From assembly GCA_017881245.1 (NCBI GenBank), contig JADGRC010000061.1, positions 1 through 46,974 of the forward strand: 46,974 nt of DNA, in the 5' to 3' direction. The notes beneath the pieces are model-generated. The model made no database searches. It was not told the origin of the DNA and worked only from the letters and a program-made list of their open reading frames with translations. This document shows positions 1 through 9,292 of this stretch, piece by piece; positions within the stretch are counted from its first letter, which is position 1, and each line of letters opens with the position of its first letter. Position numbers and translations under genes: made by a program. This DNA is from Pseudomonadota bacterium (GTDB lineage Bacteria; Myxococcota_A; Polyangia; Fen-1088).

Positions 1-804
1 ATCGACTACATTGAGGCGGGGGATATCTATCAGGCCAACATCACCCAGCGCTTCCAGGCGCCGCTGCCGCCGGAATTCGTCCAGGACTCTCCGGGAAGAA
101 CCGCTGCGCGCCTCTCGCTCTATGACGCGCTGCGCCGGCGCAATCCTGCGACCTTCGCCGCCTTCCTGGACTTCGGCGCCACCGCCTTGCTGTCCTCCTC
201 GCCGGAACGGTTCCTGCAACTGCAACAGGGCCGGGTCGAAACCCGGCCGATCAAGGGCACCCGGCCGCGCGGGAACGACGCTCGGTCGGACGCCGTCGCC
301 CGCGGCGCGCTGGTGGCGGCGGCCAAGGATCGCGCCGAGCACGTCATGATCGTCGACCTCGAACGAAACGATCTCGGCCGCGTCTGCGAGACAGGGAGCG
401 TGGTCGTCGATTCGTTTCTACGTCTCGTGGAACTGCCAACGGTGTTTCACCTGGTGTCGACGGTGCGCGGCCAACTGCGCCGCGAAGTGGGCCTGCCGGA
501 ATTGCTTCGGGCGACGTTTCCCGGTGGTTCGATTACCGGAGCGCCCAAGCGGCGCGCGATGGAAATCATCGAGGAGCTGGAACCGGTTCGTCGCGGCGTT
601 TATACGGGCACGACTGGATGGTTGGGCGCGGCGGGAGATATGGACCTGGCGATTGCGATCCGAACGGCGACCGTAGCCGCGGGCAGGGTGTCGTTGTCGG
701 TCGGCGGTGGGATCGTGGTCGATTCCGATCCCCGGGCCGAGTGGGAGGAGACCGAGGTCAAGGCGCGCGCGTTCGTGGACCTATGTCGACGGGGACTCGG
801 ATGA
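1..804 (+). CDS. pabB: Aminodeoxychorismate synthase component I, 3' part (cut by window edge)
   Basis: The open frame runs in from base 1 and stops at the TGA at 802-804, so only the C-terminal 267 residues are here. The ORF track starts it at an internal ATG (187), but the upstream in-frame sequence encodes the conserved GDIYQANITQRF stretch of the chorismate-binding domain. Also visible are SPERFL, PIKGTRPRG, IVDLERNDLGR and FPGGSITGAPKRRAMEIIEELEP. The Lys in PIKGT is the residue that separates PabB (nucleophilic Lys) from anthranilate synthase TrpE (PIAGT), which favours p-aminobenzoate synthesis for folate. The enzyme aminates chorismate using ammonia from a PabA glutaminase, which is not visible here. 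It converges on lgt with a 47-nt gap that shows no clear terminator. A C-terminal PabC fusion is ruled out because the protein stops right after the synthase domain. Confidence 0.93.
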   Translation: MDYIEAGDIYQANITQRFQAPLPPEFVQDSPGRTAARLSLYDALRRRNPATFAAFLDFGATALLSSSPERFLQLQQGRVETRPIKGTRPRGNDARSDAVARGALVAAAKDRAEHVMIVDLERNDLGRVCETGSVVVDSFLRLVELPTVFHLVSTVRGQLRREVGLPELLRATFPGGSITGAPKRRAMEIIEELEPVRRGVYTGTTGWLGAAGDMDLAIAIRTATVAAGRVSLSVGGGIVVDSDPRAEWEETEVKARAFVDLCRRGLG

Positions 805-851
805 CGTTGACGATGTCGGCGGGCGTGTCGTGGTGTTGGAACAATGGGACG

Positions 852-1820
852 CTACCGCCGGGCCGGATGCCCCCGACGTCCGATCACCACGGCAGCGACC
901 GCGATCAAGACAACCACACTCGTTAGCTGGGAGACCGACAGCAAGAGGGGGTCGCTTGGGGGCAACCCCAGCGCCAGCGCGGCGCGCGGCCAACCCCATT
1001 CCACGAGATAGCGCCGCGAACTGTCACCGCGGAAGAGCTCCACGATGAAGCGCAGGACGGCATAACCGGCCGCATACGACAGGATGAGGCCACCCGGTCG
1101 CCGTTGTCGCCCGCGTTTTGCGCCCGATGATCGCTCCGAGGCCTCGTCGCTCACGCGCCACCTGCGCCGTAGGCCCAACAGAAGTAAGAAGATCGCGACC
1201 TCTCCCGCGGCTTCGTATAGCTGCGTTGGGTGTAAGGGCGGCGTTGCTCGCGCGCCGGTTGAAAGAACCCCCACCGCCTGTAGTTCGTCGAAGGCGACAC
1301 TGCCTGAAGGGAAGGAAACCGCCCACGGCCCCGGACAGATCTTGCCGAAGCAACACCCCGCGAAGAAGCAACCCAATCGACCAAGCGCGTGGCCCACTGC
1401 CAGCGTCGGCGCCGCGAGATCGCCTACCCGCCAGAATGACCAACCCTCCCGGCGACAGAAGAACAGCACCACCAACCCCGTCCCGAGCGCCCCCCCATAG
1501 AACACGAAACCGCCTTCCCAAAAACGCAAGATCGCGCTGCACCCCATGATTCTCCCGCTCGACGATCCGGGCGACCCAAGACACGCGTCGGCGAATTCAC
1601 GCGCGTTCAAGACCACGAACGCCACGCGCGAGCCGACCAGGCCGGCGATGATGCTCCAGAACGAGAGGTCGAGCAGCCGCCCGCCGTCAAGACCCTGGCG
1701 TCGTCCCTCCCGCCAGAACAAAACGATCCCGACTGCAAAGCCCAAGCCCACCAGGACACCGTACGTGTGCAACCCCACCGCAAAGCCGGCCAGGTGGGCC
1801 GAGAACAGTGTGGGGTGCAT
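852..1820 (-). CDS. lgt: Prolipoprotein diacylglyceryl transferase
   Basis: A 322-residue polytopic inner-membrane protein that transfers diacylglycerol from phosphatidylglycerol to the lipobox Cys of prolipoproteins, the first step of lipoprotein maturation. The family signature GRLGCFFAGCCFG (about 147-159) holds the essential Arg. HPTQLYE and RFIVELFRGD lie further on, and several hydrophobic helices are evident. The WEGGFVFYGG loop has Tyr where E. coli Lgt has His103; as I recall, Tyr is also common there in other bacteria. A charged insert after residue 220 (SDEASERSSGAKRGRQRR) makes it slightly longer than typical. It lies 63 nt downstream of ileS on the same strand, so they are probably co-transcribed. 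In many bacteria the ileS neighbour is lspA instead. This window encodes at least three lipoproteins that would be substrates. Confidence 0.95.
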   Translation of the reverse strand: MHPTLFSAHLAGFAVGLHTYGVLVGLGFAVGIVLFWREGRRQGLDGGRLLDLSFWSIIAGLVGSRVAFVVLNAREFADACLGSPGSSSGRIMGCSAILRFWEGGFVFYGGALGTGLVVLFFCRREGWSFWRVGDLAAPTLAVGHALGRLGCFFAGCCFGKICPGPWAVSFPSGSVAFDELQAVGVLSTGARATPPLHPTQLYEAAGEVAIFLLLLGLRRRWRVSDEASERSSGAKRGRQRRPGGLILSYAAGYAVLRFIVELFRGDSSRRYLVEWGWPRAALALGLPPSDPLLLSVSQLTSVVVLIAVAAVVIGRRGHPARR

Positions 1821-1883
1821 GAAGAGAAGTCTACGCTGCCCTGGTCAGCGCGCCCGCGCTGGACGCCAATGGCGGCGGTTTCC

Positions 1884-4784
1884 TCAGGACGGCGATGGGG
1901 GCGACGCGGGCACCGCGGCGGCGCAGCGCGGGCACAGATTCGGATCGCGCGGATCGACGGCGGGTGGACCCAGCCGCCGCCAGCAACGGGGGCACGCGGG
2001 ATAGGGCGATGCCTCCACGGTGATCTCCGTGTCGCCGGGGGCGTCGTCGTCGGCGATCTCCAGGCCCGACACCACGCAAAGCTCGATCAAGTGATCGCGG
2101 TTCCACTCCCAGTGCGGGCGCTCCGCGGCGCTCGGGCGCACACTTACCCGTGCCTCAAGCGACTTGTGGCCGGCGGCGCGAAAAGCCTCGAGCGGGCGCA
2201 GGATGGCTTCGCGGCGTGGCCGGATCTCCTCGACCCAGCGGCGATTCGGATTGCCCATGTCCTTGCCGGCGTGGAAAATCTCGCTCCGCACGCCGCCATG
2301 AACGTCGAACGGCTCTCCCGTCGTGCGCGTGATCTCGTCCGCCAGATCCTGCGCGGTGAAACACAGGATGGGCGCCATCCAGGTGGCCAGCGCACGCAGC
2401 ATCTCGTACAACGTGGTCTGAACGCTTCGGCGGGCGGGCGCCCCCGCCGCCTCGCAGTAAAGGGCATCCTTGACGGGATCCAAGTATTCGGCCGACACCG
2501 TGATCGCGAAGTCCGTCATGAGGCGCACGACCTCGTGAAAGGAAAATCGGCGGTAGGCCTCGAAGATCTGGTGATCGCGCTCGCGCACCAGGCCGAGCGT
2601 CAACAGATCCAGCTCGCGCAGGTTTTGATCTTCCAGGCGGTCGCGACCAGGGACAAAATCGCCCAGGTTTGACAGCAGATAGCGACACGTGTTCCGGATC
2701 TTTCGATATGACTCGCCAAGGTGGTCGAGGATCGCCTTCGAAAAAACGATGTCGCCCTGATAGTCGGAGGCCGCCGTCCACAAACGCAACAGCTCGGCGC
2801 CGTTCTTCTCCATCCACACCGCGGGATCGACGTAGTCGATCTTGGCACCGGCGGCGCGCGCCTTCGCGATTTCGGATTTCGAGTAGACCTTGCCCCGTTC
2901 GTCCAGGACCCAGCCGTGTGTCAACACCGCCTGGTAGGGGGCCTGTCCGCGCGTCGCCACCCCGGTCAGCAGAGACGAATGGAACCACCCCCGGTGCTGG
3001 TCGGCGCCTTCTAGGTACAGATCGACTTTGTCACCCGGTGGCACCAACTGGCCTTCGCAAACCGCGGCCCACGATACGCCCGATTCAAACCACACGTCGA
3101 CGATGTCGCCACCCTTGCTGAAGGCGCGCCCGTCGCAGTGGGGACAGCGCACGCCCGGCGGCAACAGGTCGGCGGCCGGCCAGTTGAACCATATATTCGA
3201 GCCGTGTTCGGCGAACAGCGCGGCGACGCGATCCATCTGGGCGGGATCCAGGGTGACGTGTCCGCAACCGTCGCAGCGAAACGCCGGAATGGGTACGCCC
3301 CACACGCGCTGGCGCGACAGGCACCAGTCGGGGCGCGCTTCGATCATGCCGCGGATGCGATTTTCGCCCCAGGTCGGGATCCATTGCGTGCTCGCGATCT
3401 CCCGCAGCGCGCGGTGGCGCAGCGACTGCGCGTCCTCCGCCGTTCCAAGGCGCGCGAACCACTGCTCGGTGGCGCGGAATATCACGGGTTGCTTGCAACG
3501 CCAGCAGTGCGGATAGGAATGCTTCACCGTCTGACCCGGTTTGTTCAACAGGAAACCGCGCGCGGCCAGTTCGTCGACGATCTTGGGGTTGGCTTCGAAA
3601 ACCGATAACCCCGCCCAGCGATCGACCGCCGCCGTCAGACGACCGGCTTCATCGACGGGCGCGTAGATGGGGAGTCCATGCGCGCGTCCGACGACATAGT
3701 CATCCGCGCCATGGCCGGGCGCCGTGTGTACGAGGCCCGTGCCGGCCTCCAGCGTCGCGTGTCGCGCGAAGTACAGCCGATATTCGCCACCACGTGATTC
3801 GGGTACGCCGTCGGAGCCGAAGCGCGGCGGAAAAAGCGGGGCGTAGCGCGTGTTCTCGAGACGTGAAAACGCCTCCTTGGGAATCGACACCCAGGTCGTG
3901 GTCGGACAATCGAGGCCACAGGCCGCCAGAAACGAATCCGCCAGGCCCCGCGCGACCACCAGGTATTCGACCGAGCCCGCGCGCGCGATCGGGAGCGCGA
4001 CGTAATCCAGCTCGGGGTTGGCGACGATGGCCAGGTTCGCCGGCAATGTCCACGGTGTGGTCGTCCAGATCACCAAGGCAGCCGGTTTGCCGGCGAGCTC
4101 GGGCAGCGCTGCGCCGAGGCCTTCGTCCATGGGAAACCGCACGTAGATCGACGGCGAGGCGTGATCGGCGTACTCGATTTCGGCCTCGGCCAGGGCCGTG
4201 TTGTGTACCAGGCACCAGTGGACCGGCTTCTTGTCGCGATAAATGAGGCCCGCGCGGGCGAACCCGGCCAATTCGCGAACGATGGTCGCTTCGTACGATT
4301 TGGATAACGTCAGGTACGGATCGTCCCAGTGGCCGAGGCACCCGAGGCGCTTGAACTCGCCGCGCATGACGTCGACGAACTTCAAGGCGTGGGCCTCGCA
4401 GCGGACACGGAACTCGGCCGAACCCAGCCGAGCCTTGGCTTCTTTGCCACCCAGTTCCTTCTCGACTTGCTGTTCGATGGGCAGGCCGTGGCAATCCCAA
4501 CCCGGGCGAAATATCGCGCGCCTCCCCATGATGAGCTGCGACCGCACCACGATATCCTTGAGGACCTTGTTCAGAACCGTGCCGTAGTGAATCCCGCCGG
4601 TCGGGTAGGGGGGGCCATCGTGCAGGATGAACGTCGGCGCTTCCTGGCGCGCCCGTTCGTCCAGAATTCTTTGGTATTGCCCTTCCCTGGCCCAGCGCGC
4701 CAGCCATTCGGGTTCCCGTCGCGCCAGATCGGCCCGCATGGGGAAATCCGTCTTGGGGAGATTCAAGGTTGCTTTCCAGTCCAA
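1884..4784 (-). CDS. ileS: Isoleucyl-tRNA synthetase with noncanonical class I signatures
   Basis: Charges tRNA-Ile and edits misacylated valine. I place the start at TTG 4784, giving MDWKATLNLPKTDFPMRADL, the usual IleS N-terminus, with 966 residues. The ATG at 4889 used by the ORF track would add a 35-residue Arg-rich extension unlike the family and would leave only 29 nt to the divergent deaminase. Visible parts are the Rossmann entry GPPYPTGGIHYG (HIGH equivalent, about 66-69), the CP1 editing motif WTTTPWTLPAN, WCLSRQRVWGVPIP, a KMSKS-equivalent KVYSKS (about 630-635) and the C-terminal zinc motif CPRCWRR...LCPRC. Both catalytic signatures are altered: HIGH reads HYGT and KMSKS reads VYSKS. 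Overall length and domain order are intact, so it should be the functional enzyme. It is first in an operon with lgt. Confidence 0.96.
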   Translation of the reverse strand: MDWKATLNLPKTDFPMRADLARREPEWLARWAREGQYQRILDERARQEAPTFILHDGPPYPTGGIHYGTVLNKVLKDIVVRSQLIMGRRAIFRPGWDCHGLPIEQQVEKELGGKEAKARLGSAEFRVRCEAHALKFVDVMRGEFKRLGCLGHWDDPYLTLSKSYEATIVRELAGFARAGLIYRDKKPVHWCLVHNTALAEAEIEYADHASPSIYVRFPMDEGLGAALPELAGKPAALVIWTTTPWTLPANLAIVANPELDYVALPIARAGSVEYLVVARGLADSFLAACGLDCPTTTWVSIPKEAFSRLENTRYAPLFPPRFGSDGVPESRGGEYRLYFARHATLEAGTGLVHTAPGHGADDYVVGRAHGLPIYAPVDEAGRLTAAVDRWAGLSVFEANPKIVDELAARGFLLNKPGQTVKHSYPHCWRCKQPVIFRATEQWFARLGTAEDAQSLRHRALREIASTQWIPTWGENRIRGMIEARPDWCLSRQRVWGVPIPAFRCDGCGHVTLDPAQMDRVAALFAEHGSNIWFNWPAADLLPPGVRCPHCDGRAFSKGGDIVDVWFESGVSWAAVCEGQLVPPGDKVDLYLEGADQHRGWFHSSLLTGVATRGQAPYQAVLTHGWVLDERGKVYSKSEIAKARAAGAKIDYVDPAVWMEKNGAELLRLWTAASDYQGDIVFSKAILDHLGESYRKIRNTCRYLLSNLGDFVPGRDRLEDQNLRELDLLTLGLVRERDHQIFEAYRRFSFHEVVRLMTDFAITVSAEYLDPVKDALYCEAAGAPARRSVQTTLYEMLRALATWMAPILCFTAQDLADEITRTTGEPFDVHGGVRSEIFHAGKDMGNPNRRWVEEIRPRREAILRPLEAFRAAGHKSLEARVSVRPSAAERPHWEWNRDHLIELCVVSGLEIADDDAPGDTEITVEASPYPACPRCWRRLGPPAVDPRDPNLCPRCAAAVPASPPSPS

Positions 4785-4918
4785 GGCGCGGCGGATACTA
4801 CCAAATGTCGCGGCGACCAGACGCCGGGCGCGTCGCGGCCGATCCGGGGACGTCGGGAACGCCTGCCTGGTGCTTCGACTTTGGGACACCAGGTCGCGTA
4901 CACTTCACCACAGCAGCC

Positions 4919-5371
4919 ATGCAGCGTGTGTCCTGGGACCAGTACTTCATGAACATCGCGGCCGTCGTCGCGTCGCGCTCGACCTGTCCGCGGAAGTTCG
5001 TCGGGTCGGTGATCGTTCGCGACCGCACCATTCTGTCCACCGGATACAACGGATCGATTCGCGGGATGCCCCACTGTAGCGAAGAGGGGCACATGATGGA
5101 GAACGATCACTGCGTGGCCACCATCCACGCGGAAGCGAACGCGATCATCCAGGCGGCGAAGAACGGCGTAATGATCGACGGTGGCGCTTGCTACGTGACC
5201 GCCAGTCCGTGTTGGAATTGCTTCAAACAGCTGTCGAACGGCGGCATTCGCCGGATCGTTTTCGGGGAATTCTACCGGGACGAACGGATCTTCTCGGTGG
5301 CGGCGCGGCTGGCGATTGACCTGGTGCATCTCCCTCCTGACGGCACGGGGACCTTACCCAACACTCCGTAG
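4919..5371 (+). CDS. Deoxycytidylate (dCMP) deaminase family protein
   Basis: A 150-residue zinc-dependent deaminase, most likely converting dCMP to dUMP for thymidylate synthesis; ComEB-type proteins share this fold. The ATG at 4919 gives MQRVSWDQYFMNIAAVVASRSTC, the normal family beginning. The ORF-track start at 4769 adds 50 unrelated residues that overlap the ileS start. Zinc and catalytic residues are visible as HAEANAI (His plus the proton-shuttling Glu) and PCWNC (two Cys). YNGSIRGMPHC matches the dCMP deaminase substrate loop rather than cytidine or guanine deaminases. It is divergent from ileS across 134 nt that should hold both promoters; I could not pick out convincing -35/-10 boxes there. 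Confidence 0.92.
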   Translation: MQRVSWDQYFMNIAAVVASRSTCPRKFVGSVIVRDRTILSTGYNGSIRGMPHCSEEGHMMENDHCVATIHAEANAIIQAAKNGVMIDGGACYVTASPCWNCFKQLSNGGIRRIVFGEFYRDERIFSVAARLAIDLVHLPPDGTGTLPNTP

Positions 5372-5457
5372 GTTTGCCGTGGGGCGGGCCTTTCGTCGGT
5401 CGTTTTCGGACATTTCCCCTTGATTTTGAGACCCGCGTCGTCAACCTTTGAAGGTCG

Positions 5458-6195
5458 ATGACGCGTCTTCCGTTTCTGGCGCTCGCGCTTGTTTTTGTGT
5501 CCGGTGCCCCCGCACTGGCCTTGGCGCAGCCTGACAGCGAGGACAGTGGTGACGAGACCGCGGGCGGCAGGGCCGAGTCGCCAGCGTCGGATTCCGTGGC
5601 TAAGTCGCGCGATTCCGGAAAGCAGAGTCGACGCCGCAAGAACAAGGTCGTCGGCCACGCGGTGCCCGATTCGCAGCTTCGCACGACACCGTTGCCCTTG
5701 CCGTCCGGGCATGTTCAGCTTTTTGGATTGGCTTCGAAAGAGGAAGCTGATCTCGAGATCTTCAACGACGATGGTTCGTTCGACGTCGATGAATTGCACC
5801 AGGCCGACCACATGTTGCGGTGCAAACGGACCGACACCGAGAAGCCGATCGATCCGCGCCTCATCGTCATCCTGTCGTACGTGTACGACCATTTCCAAAA
5901 GCGCTTGGAGGTCGTCTCGGGCTTCCGGAACCAAAGGAAGCAAACCAGTTTTCATTTCAAGGGCTCCGCGTCCGACATTCGGATAGAGGGTGTTCCTCCG
6001 AAGAAGATCGTTCAGTTCGCGTCGACGCTGGACACCGGGGGGATGGGTATCGGCCTTTACCCGCGGGCTCACTTCGTGCACATTGATGTTCGGCCTCTGC
6101 CCAGCTACCGCTGGATCGACAACGCGCGCCCAAACCCGAATTCGCCAGACAAGCGACCTCCGCGCGGTTGGAAGCGCAAGAAACTTCAAAGCTGA
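5458..6195 (+). CDS. Exported DUF882/M15-type murein peptidase-like protein
   Basis: A 245-residue protein with an N-terminal signal peptide ending near ALALAQ and a charged low-complexity linker (about 24-62). A C-terminal domain of the DUF882/peptidase M15 (YcbK-like) type follows. The zinc-site motifs are visible: TSFHFKGSASDIRI (HxxGxAxD) and HFVHIDVR (HxD), with SGFRNQRKQ upstream matching the conserved SGYR-like segment. The family includes D,D-carboxypeptidases acting on peptidoglycan, so a periplasmic role in wall remodelling is likely but substrate specificity cannot be read from sequence. A GAAGG ribosome-binding site sits just before the ATG. The gene is convergent with the cytochrome gene over 36 nt. 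Confidence 0.85.
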   Translation: MTRLPFLALALVFVSGAPALALAQPDSEDSGDETAGGRAESPASDSVAKSRDSGKQSRRRKNKVVGHAVPDSQLRTTPLPLPSGHVQLFGLASKEEADLEIFNDDGSFDVDELHQADHMLRCKRTDTEKPIDPRLIVILSYVYDHFQKRLEVVSGFRNQRKQTSFHFKGSASDIRIEGVPPKKIVQFASTLDTGGMGIGLYPRAHFVHIDVRPLPSYRWIDNARPNPNSPDKRPPRGWKRKKLQS

Positions 6196-6231
6196 ACTGC
6201 GTCTCGCTTTTCGTCGGCGGGCGGCCGGGCG

Positions 6232-6759
6232 CTATGGGCCAGCGCCCGATTCGATCCAGGCGCGAATGCTGCGGATCTCCGATGGTGGCAGCGGTTTTCG
6301 GGGCGGCATAGCGGGCTTGTCGTGCCGCAAGATTTTGCGCATCAGAAGGCTGGATCTTGCGTTGCCGGGCATAACCACCGGGCCTCGTTCCCCGCCCCGC
6401 ATGACCGCGTCATAGTCATCGAGGCGCAGGCCGCCGGAGGCCTCGTCAGGGCCGTGGCAGCGGACACAGCGCTCCCGAAAAACCGCCGCCACGGTCTCAT
6501 CGAACCGCTCGCGCGGGGCGACCCGGAGAACAGCACCTTTTTCGAACGGCACGCGTGGGCCGACCCGGGGGACAGCACCTTTTTCGAACGGCACGCGTGG
6601 GCCGACCCGGGGGACAGCACCTTCATCGAACGGCACACGAAGCACGACCTCCACGCCGCTGGCGCTCGATTTCGGCGTGGCAGCCAGTGCCAGAATCAGG
6701 ATCAGAAGCGCGGCGATCCGGCCGGCTGAGGACGCCGGATGAGAAACGGCAAGGGGCAT
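6232..6759 (-). CDS. Small planctomycete-type cytochrome c (single haem)
   Basis: A 175-residue exported protein with a hydrophobic leader (about 14-33) and one covalent haem site, CVRCH. The surrounding sequence fits the planctomycete cytochrome c (PSCyt1-like) pattern: FRERCVRCHGPDEASGGLRLDD, then GGERGPVVMPGNARSSLL, then MPPRKPLPPSEIRSIRAWIESGA; the Met of KPAMPP is a plausible distal ligand. Between leader and haem domain lies a spacer built from about three copies of a 14-residue unit (VPFEKGAVPRVGPR), encoded by a 42-bp tandem DNA repeat. The role is presumably periplasmic electron transfer. No PSD1 or other partner that often accompanies such domains is adjacent. A possible -10 box (TACAAT on the minus strand, 6770-6775) lies only about 10 nt upstream of the ATG. 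Confidence 0.85.
   Translation of the reverse strand: MPLAVSHPASSAGRIAALLILILALAATPKSSASGVEVVLRVPFDEGAVPRVGPRVPFEKGAVPRVGPRVPFEKGAVLRVAPRERFDETVAAVFRERCVRCHGPDEASGGLRLDDYDAVMRGGERGPVVMPGNARSSLLMRKILRHDKPAMPPRKPLPPSEIRSIRAWIESGAGP
6501..6639 (-). repeat. 42-bp tandem repeat inside the cytochrome c gene
   Basis: About 3.3 head-to-tail copies with exact 42-nt spacing: the CGAAC marker recurs at 6501, 6543, 6585 and 6627. The two central copies are identical and the outer ones are diverged. 42 nt is a whole number of codons, so the repeat encodes a 14-residue periodic spacer without breaking the frame. Confidence 0.95.
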
Positions 6760-6862
6760 ACGTGCGGGGATTGTAGTCGTTCTCCTCTTCGACTGGTTTC
6801 TTGCATTTCGAATCTTGGTCCTTTAGCTTGCCTGCGGACCTTCGGGCTTCCTTGGCGCGAAC

Positions 6863-9292
6863 ATGGGGCAGCAACGACAACTCGATCTCGACGGCGTGGC
6901 CAAGAATGGACCCGCCTCTTCGGATGGTCGTTCCCGACGCAAGGCCGGAGGTGGTCGGGGCGGTGGTGCCGCGGGCGGTGGTGATGACGGCGCGGGAGGA
7001 CCCACACCACCCGCCGACACGTCGCTCTCCGATGAGGCGCAACGTCGCTATCTGAACTATGCCGTCAGCGTCATCACGGCGCGGGCGCTGCCCGATGTTC
7101 GTGACGGGCTAAAGCCGGTGCAACGGCGGATCCTGTACGCGATGCACAACAACCTGCACCTGTATCCCGACGCGCGGTTTCGCAAGAGCGCGACGATCGT
7201 CGGCGAGGTGCTGGGCAAGTTTCACCCGCACGGCGATTCGTCCTGTTACGAAGCCATGGTCCGAATGGCGCAGGACTTTTCGTTGCGATATCCGCTGGTC
7301 GACGGCCATGGAAACTTCGGCTCTCTCGACGGAGACAGCGCGGCGGCGTATCGATACACGGAAGCGCGGCTGGCCCCGTTGTCGACGGAGCTCTTGGATG
7401 AAATCCGACAGGGGACGGTCGACTTTCGTCCGAACTATGACGGCACCACCGAGGAGCCCATCGTCCTGCCGGCCCGCATCCCGCAATTGCTGGTGAACGG
7501 GTGCACGGGCATCGCCGTCGGGATGGCGACGAACATTCCGCCGCACAATTTGAAAGAGGTGTGCGACGCGGCGATCGCTCTGATCGACGATGCGTCCCTG
7601 GAGACAAAGGATCTTCTGAAGTACGTCAAGGGTCCGGATTTTCCGACCGGCGGCCAGATCACGAATTCGAAGAAGGAGCTGCGGGACATCTACGAGACCG
7701 GACAAGGTGGCGTTCGGGTCCGCGGTGAGTGGAAGACCGAGCAGGAAAAACGGGGCGGCGAGCAAATCGTCGTCACGTCGATCCCCTTCGGCATTTCGAA
7801 AGCGACGCTCGTCGAGAAGATCGCCGACGTCATCATCGCTAAGAAGCTGCCCCTGCTGCTCGATGTGCGCGACGAGTCCACGGCGGAGGTGCGAATCGTG
7901 CTCGAGCTCAAGGTCGGCGCGGACGCGGCGCTGGTCATGGCGTACCTGTATAAGCACACGCCGCTGGAGCTCGGGTTCCACGTCAACATGACCTGTCTGG
8001 TGCCAACGGCGAACCCGGAGATCGCCGGGCCGGCGCGCCTGGATCTGAAGGCCATCCTGCGCGAATTCCTGCAGTTCCGGGGCGAGGTGGTGACCCGCCG
8101 GTTTCAGTTCGAGCTCGCCGAGCTGAGCAAGCGGATCCACATCCTGCAAGGTTTCGTCACCATCTTCGATCTGCTGGATGAGGCGATTCGCATCATCCGC
8201 AAGTCGGAAGGCAAGAGCGACGCGGCGGCCAAGCTGATGGCTCGGTTTTCCCTGGACGCGATTCAGGTTGACGCCATTCTTGAGTTGAAGCTGTACAAGC
8301 TCGCGCGCCTGGAGATTCACGCTATCGAGGAAGAGCTCCGCGCCAAGCGTGCCCGCGCCAAGGAGATCAAGGCCATCCTCGACGACAAGAAGAAGTTGTG
8401 GAAGGTCGTCCGAGGTGAGCTGGCCGACGTCACGGAGCGTTTCACCGACAAGCGGCGTACCAAGATCGGAGGCGGCGGGGGCGAGGACGTCGAGTTCGAC
8501 GCGGAAGCGTTTATCGTCGACGAGGAGGTCACGGTGATCGTCTCGCGGGACGGCTGGTTGAAGCGCGTTCGCGAGGTGAAGGATCTATCGGCGACCCGGC
8601 TGCGCGAAGGCGACGCGATCCTGTTGGCCGCGCGCGGCGGGACCAAGGAATCGCTGGCTCTGTTCTCGAACCTTGGAACCTGTTACGTCATGCGCGTGAA
8701 CGATGTCCCCCAGTCCACGGGCTACGGCGAGCCGGTGCAGAAGCTTTTCAACTTGCGCGATGGCGAGCGCATCGTGGGCGGCGCCATGCTGACCGCCGCC
8801 CAGGCGCCGGCGGGCGCTGTCGCTGTGGCGGCGTCGAAACGCGGATACGGTCTGCGCTTCAGCCTGGATGCGCATCGCGAAGTTTCAACCCGCGCCGGCC
8901 GTCGGTTCGCGAAGCCGGTCGAAGGCGACGAGATCGTGGGCGTGGCCATCGCGCGCGCGGCCGATGTCGTGACGGTTGTGACCGCGCAGGCCCGGGCTCT
9001 CGTGTGTCGTGCTGACGAGCTTCCGGTCCTGGCGAATCCTGGACGAGGCGTCACCTTGATCAAGGTGGATGACGACGACACGGTGATGGCGTTTGGCATT
9101 GGGGCCAAGGCCGACAAGGAGGTCCTGATTGCCGAGACCGATGGCGGCAAGAAGATCCCCGTTGGGCCCGGTCGATATTCGGTCACGGGACGTGGTGGGC
9201 GTGGTCACCAACTGGGACGCAAGATCAAGATCGCGCGCGTGACCTTTCCCGAACCTGACATTTCGCCAACCCCGTCGACCGGCTTGAACTAG
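6863..9292 (+). CDS. parC: DNA topoisomerase IV subunit A
   Basis: An 809-residue type IIA topoisomerase A subunit. The winged-helix/tower region begins at [16 protein letters not shown] (about 55). The catalytic tyrosine is Y165 in [10 protein letters not shown]. The quinolone-determining stretch reads [20 protein letters not shown] rather than VYDTI is the ParC form, and the Ser and Glu targeted by resistance mutations are present. No GyrA-box (QRRGGKG) appears in the C-terminal beta-pinwheel region, again supporting ParC. With ParE it decatenates daughter chromosomes. The first about 52 residues are a Gly/Arg/Asp-rich disordered extension not typical of the family; the next in-frame Met is inside the core, so the ATG at 6863 stands. 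parE starts on the next base after the stop codon. Confidence 0.92.
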   Translation: MGQQRQLDLDGVAKNGPASSDGRSRRKAGGGRGGGAAGGGDDGAGGPTPPADTSLSDEAQRRYLNYAVSVITARALPDVRDGLKPVQRRILYAMHNNLHLYPDARFRKSATIVGEVLGKFHPHGDSSCYEAMVRMAQDFSLRYPLVDGHGNFGSLDGDSAAAYRYTEARLAPLSTELLDEIRQGTVDFRPNYDGTTEEPIVLPARIPQLLVNGCTGIAVGMATNIPPHNLKEVCDAAIALIDDASLETKDLLKYVKGPDFPTGGQITNSKKELRDIYETGQGGVRVRGEWKTEQEKRGGEQIVVTSIPFGISKATLVEKIADVIIAKKLPLLLDVRDESTAEVRIVLELKVGADAALVMAYLYKHTPLELGFHVNMTCLVPTANPEIAGPARLDLKAILREFLQFRGEVVTRRFQFELAELSKRIHILQGFVTIFDLLDEAIRIIRKSEGKSDAAAKLMARFSLDAIQVDAILELKLYKLARLEIHAIEEELRAKRARAKEIKAILDDKKKLWKVVRGELADVTERFTDKRRTKIGGGGGEDVEFDAEAFIVDEEVTVIVSRDGWLKRVREVKDLSATRLREGDAILLAARGGTKESLALFSNLGTCYVMRVNDVPQSTGYGEPVQKLFNLRDGERIVGGAMLTAAQAPAGAVAVAASKRGYGLRFSLDAHREVSTRAGRRFAKPVEGDEIVGVAIARAADVVTVVTAQARALVCRADELPVLANPGRGVTLIKVDDDDTVMAFGIGAKADKEVLIAETDGGKKIPVGPGRYSVTGRGGRGHQLGRKIKIARVTFPEPDISPTPSTGLN

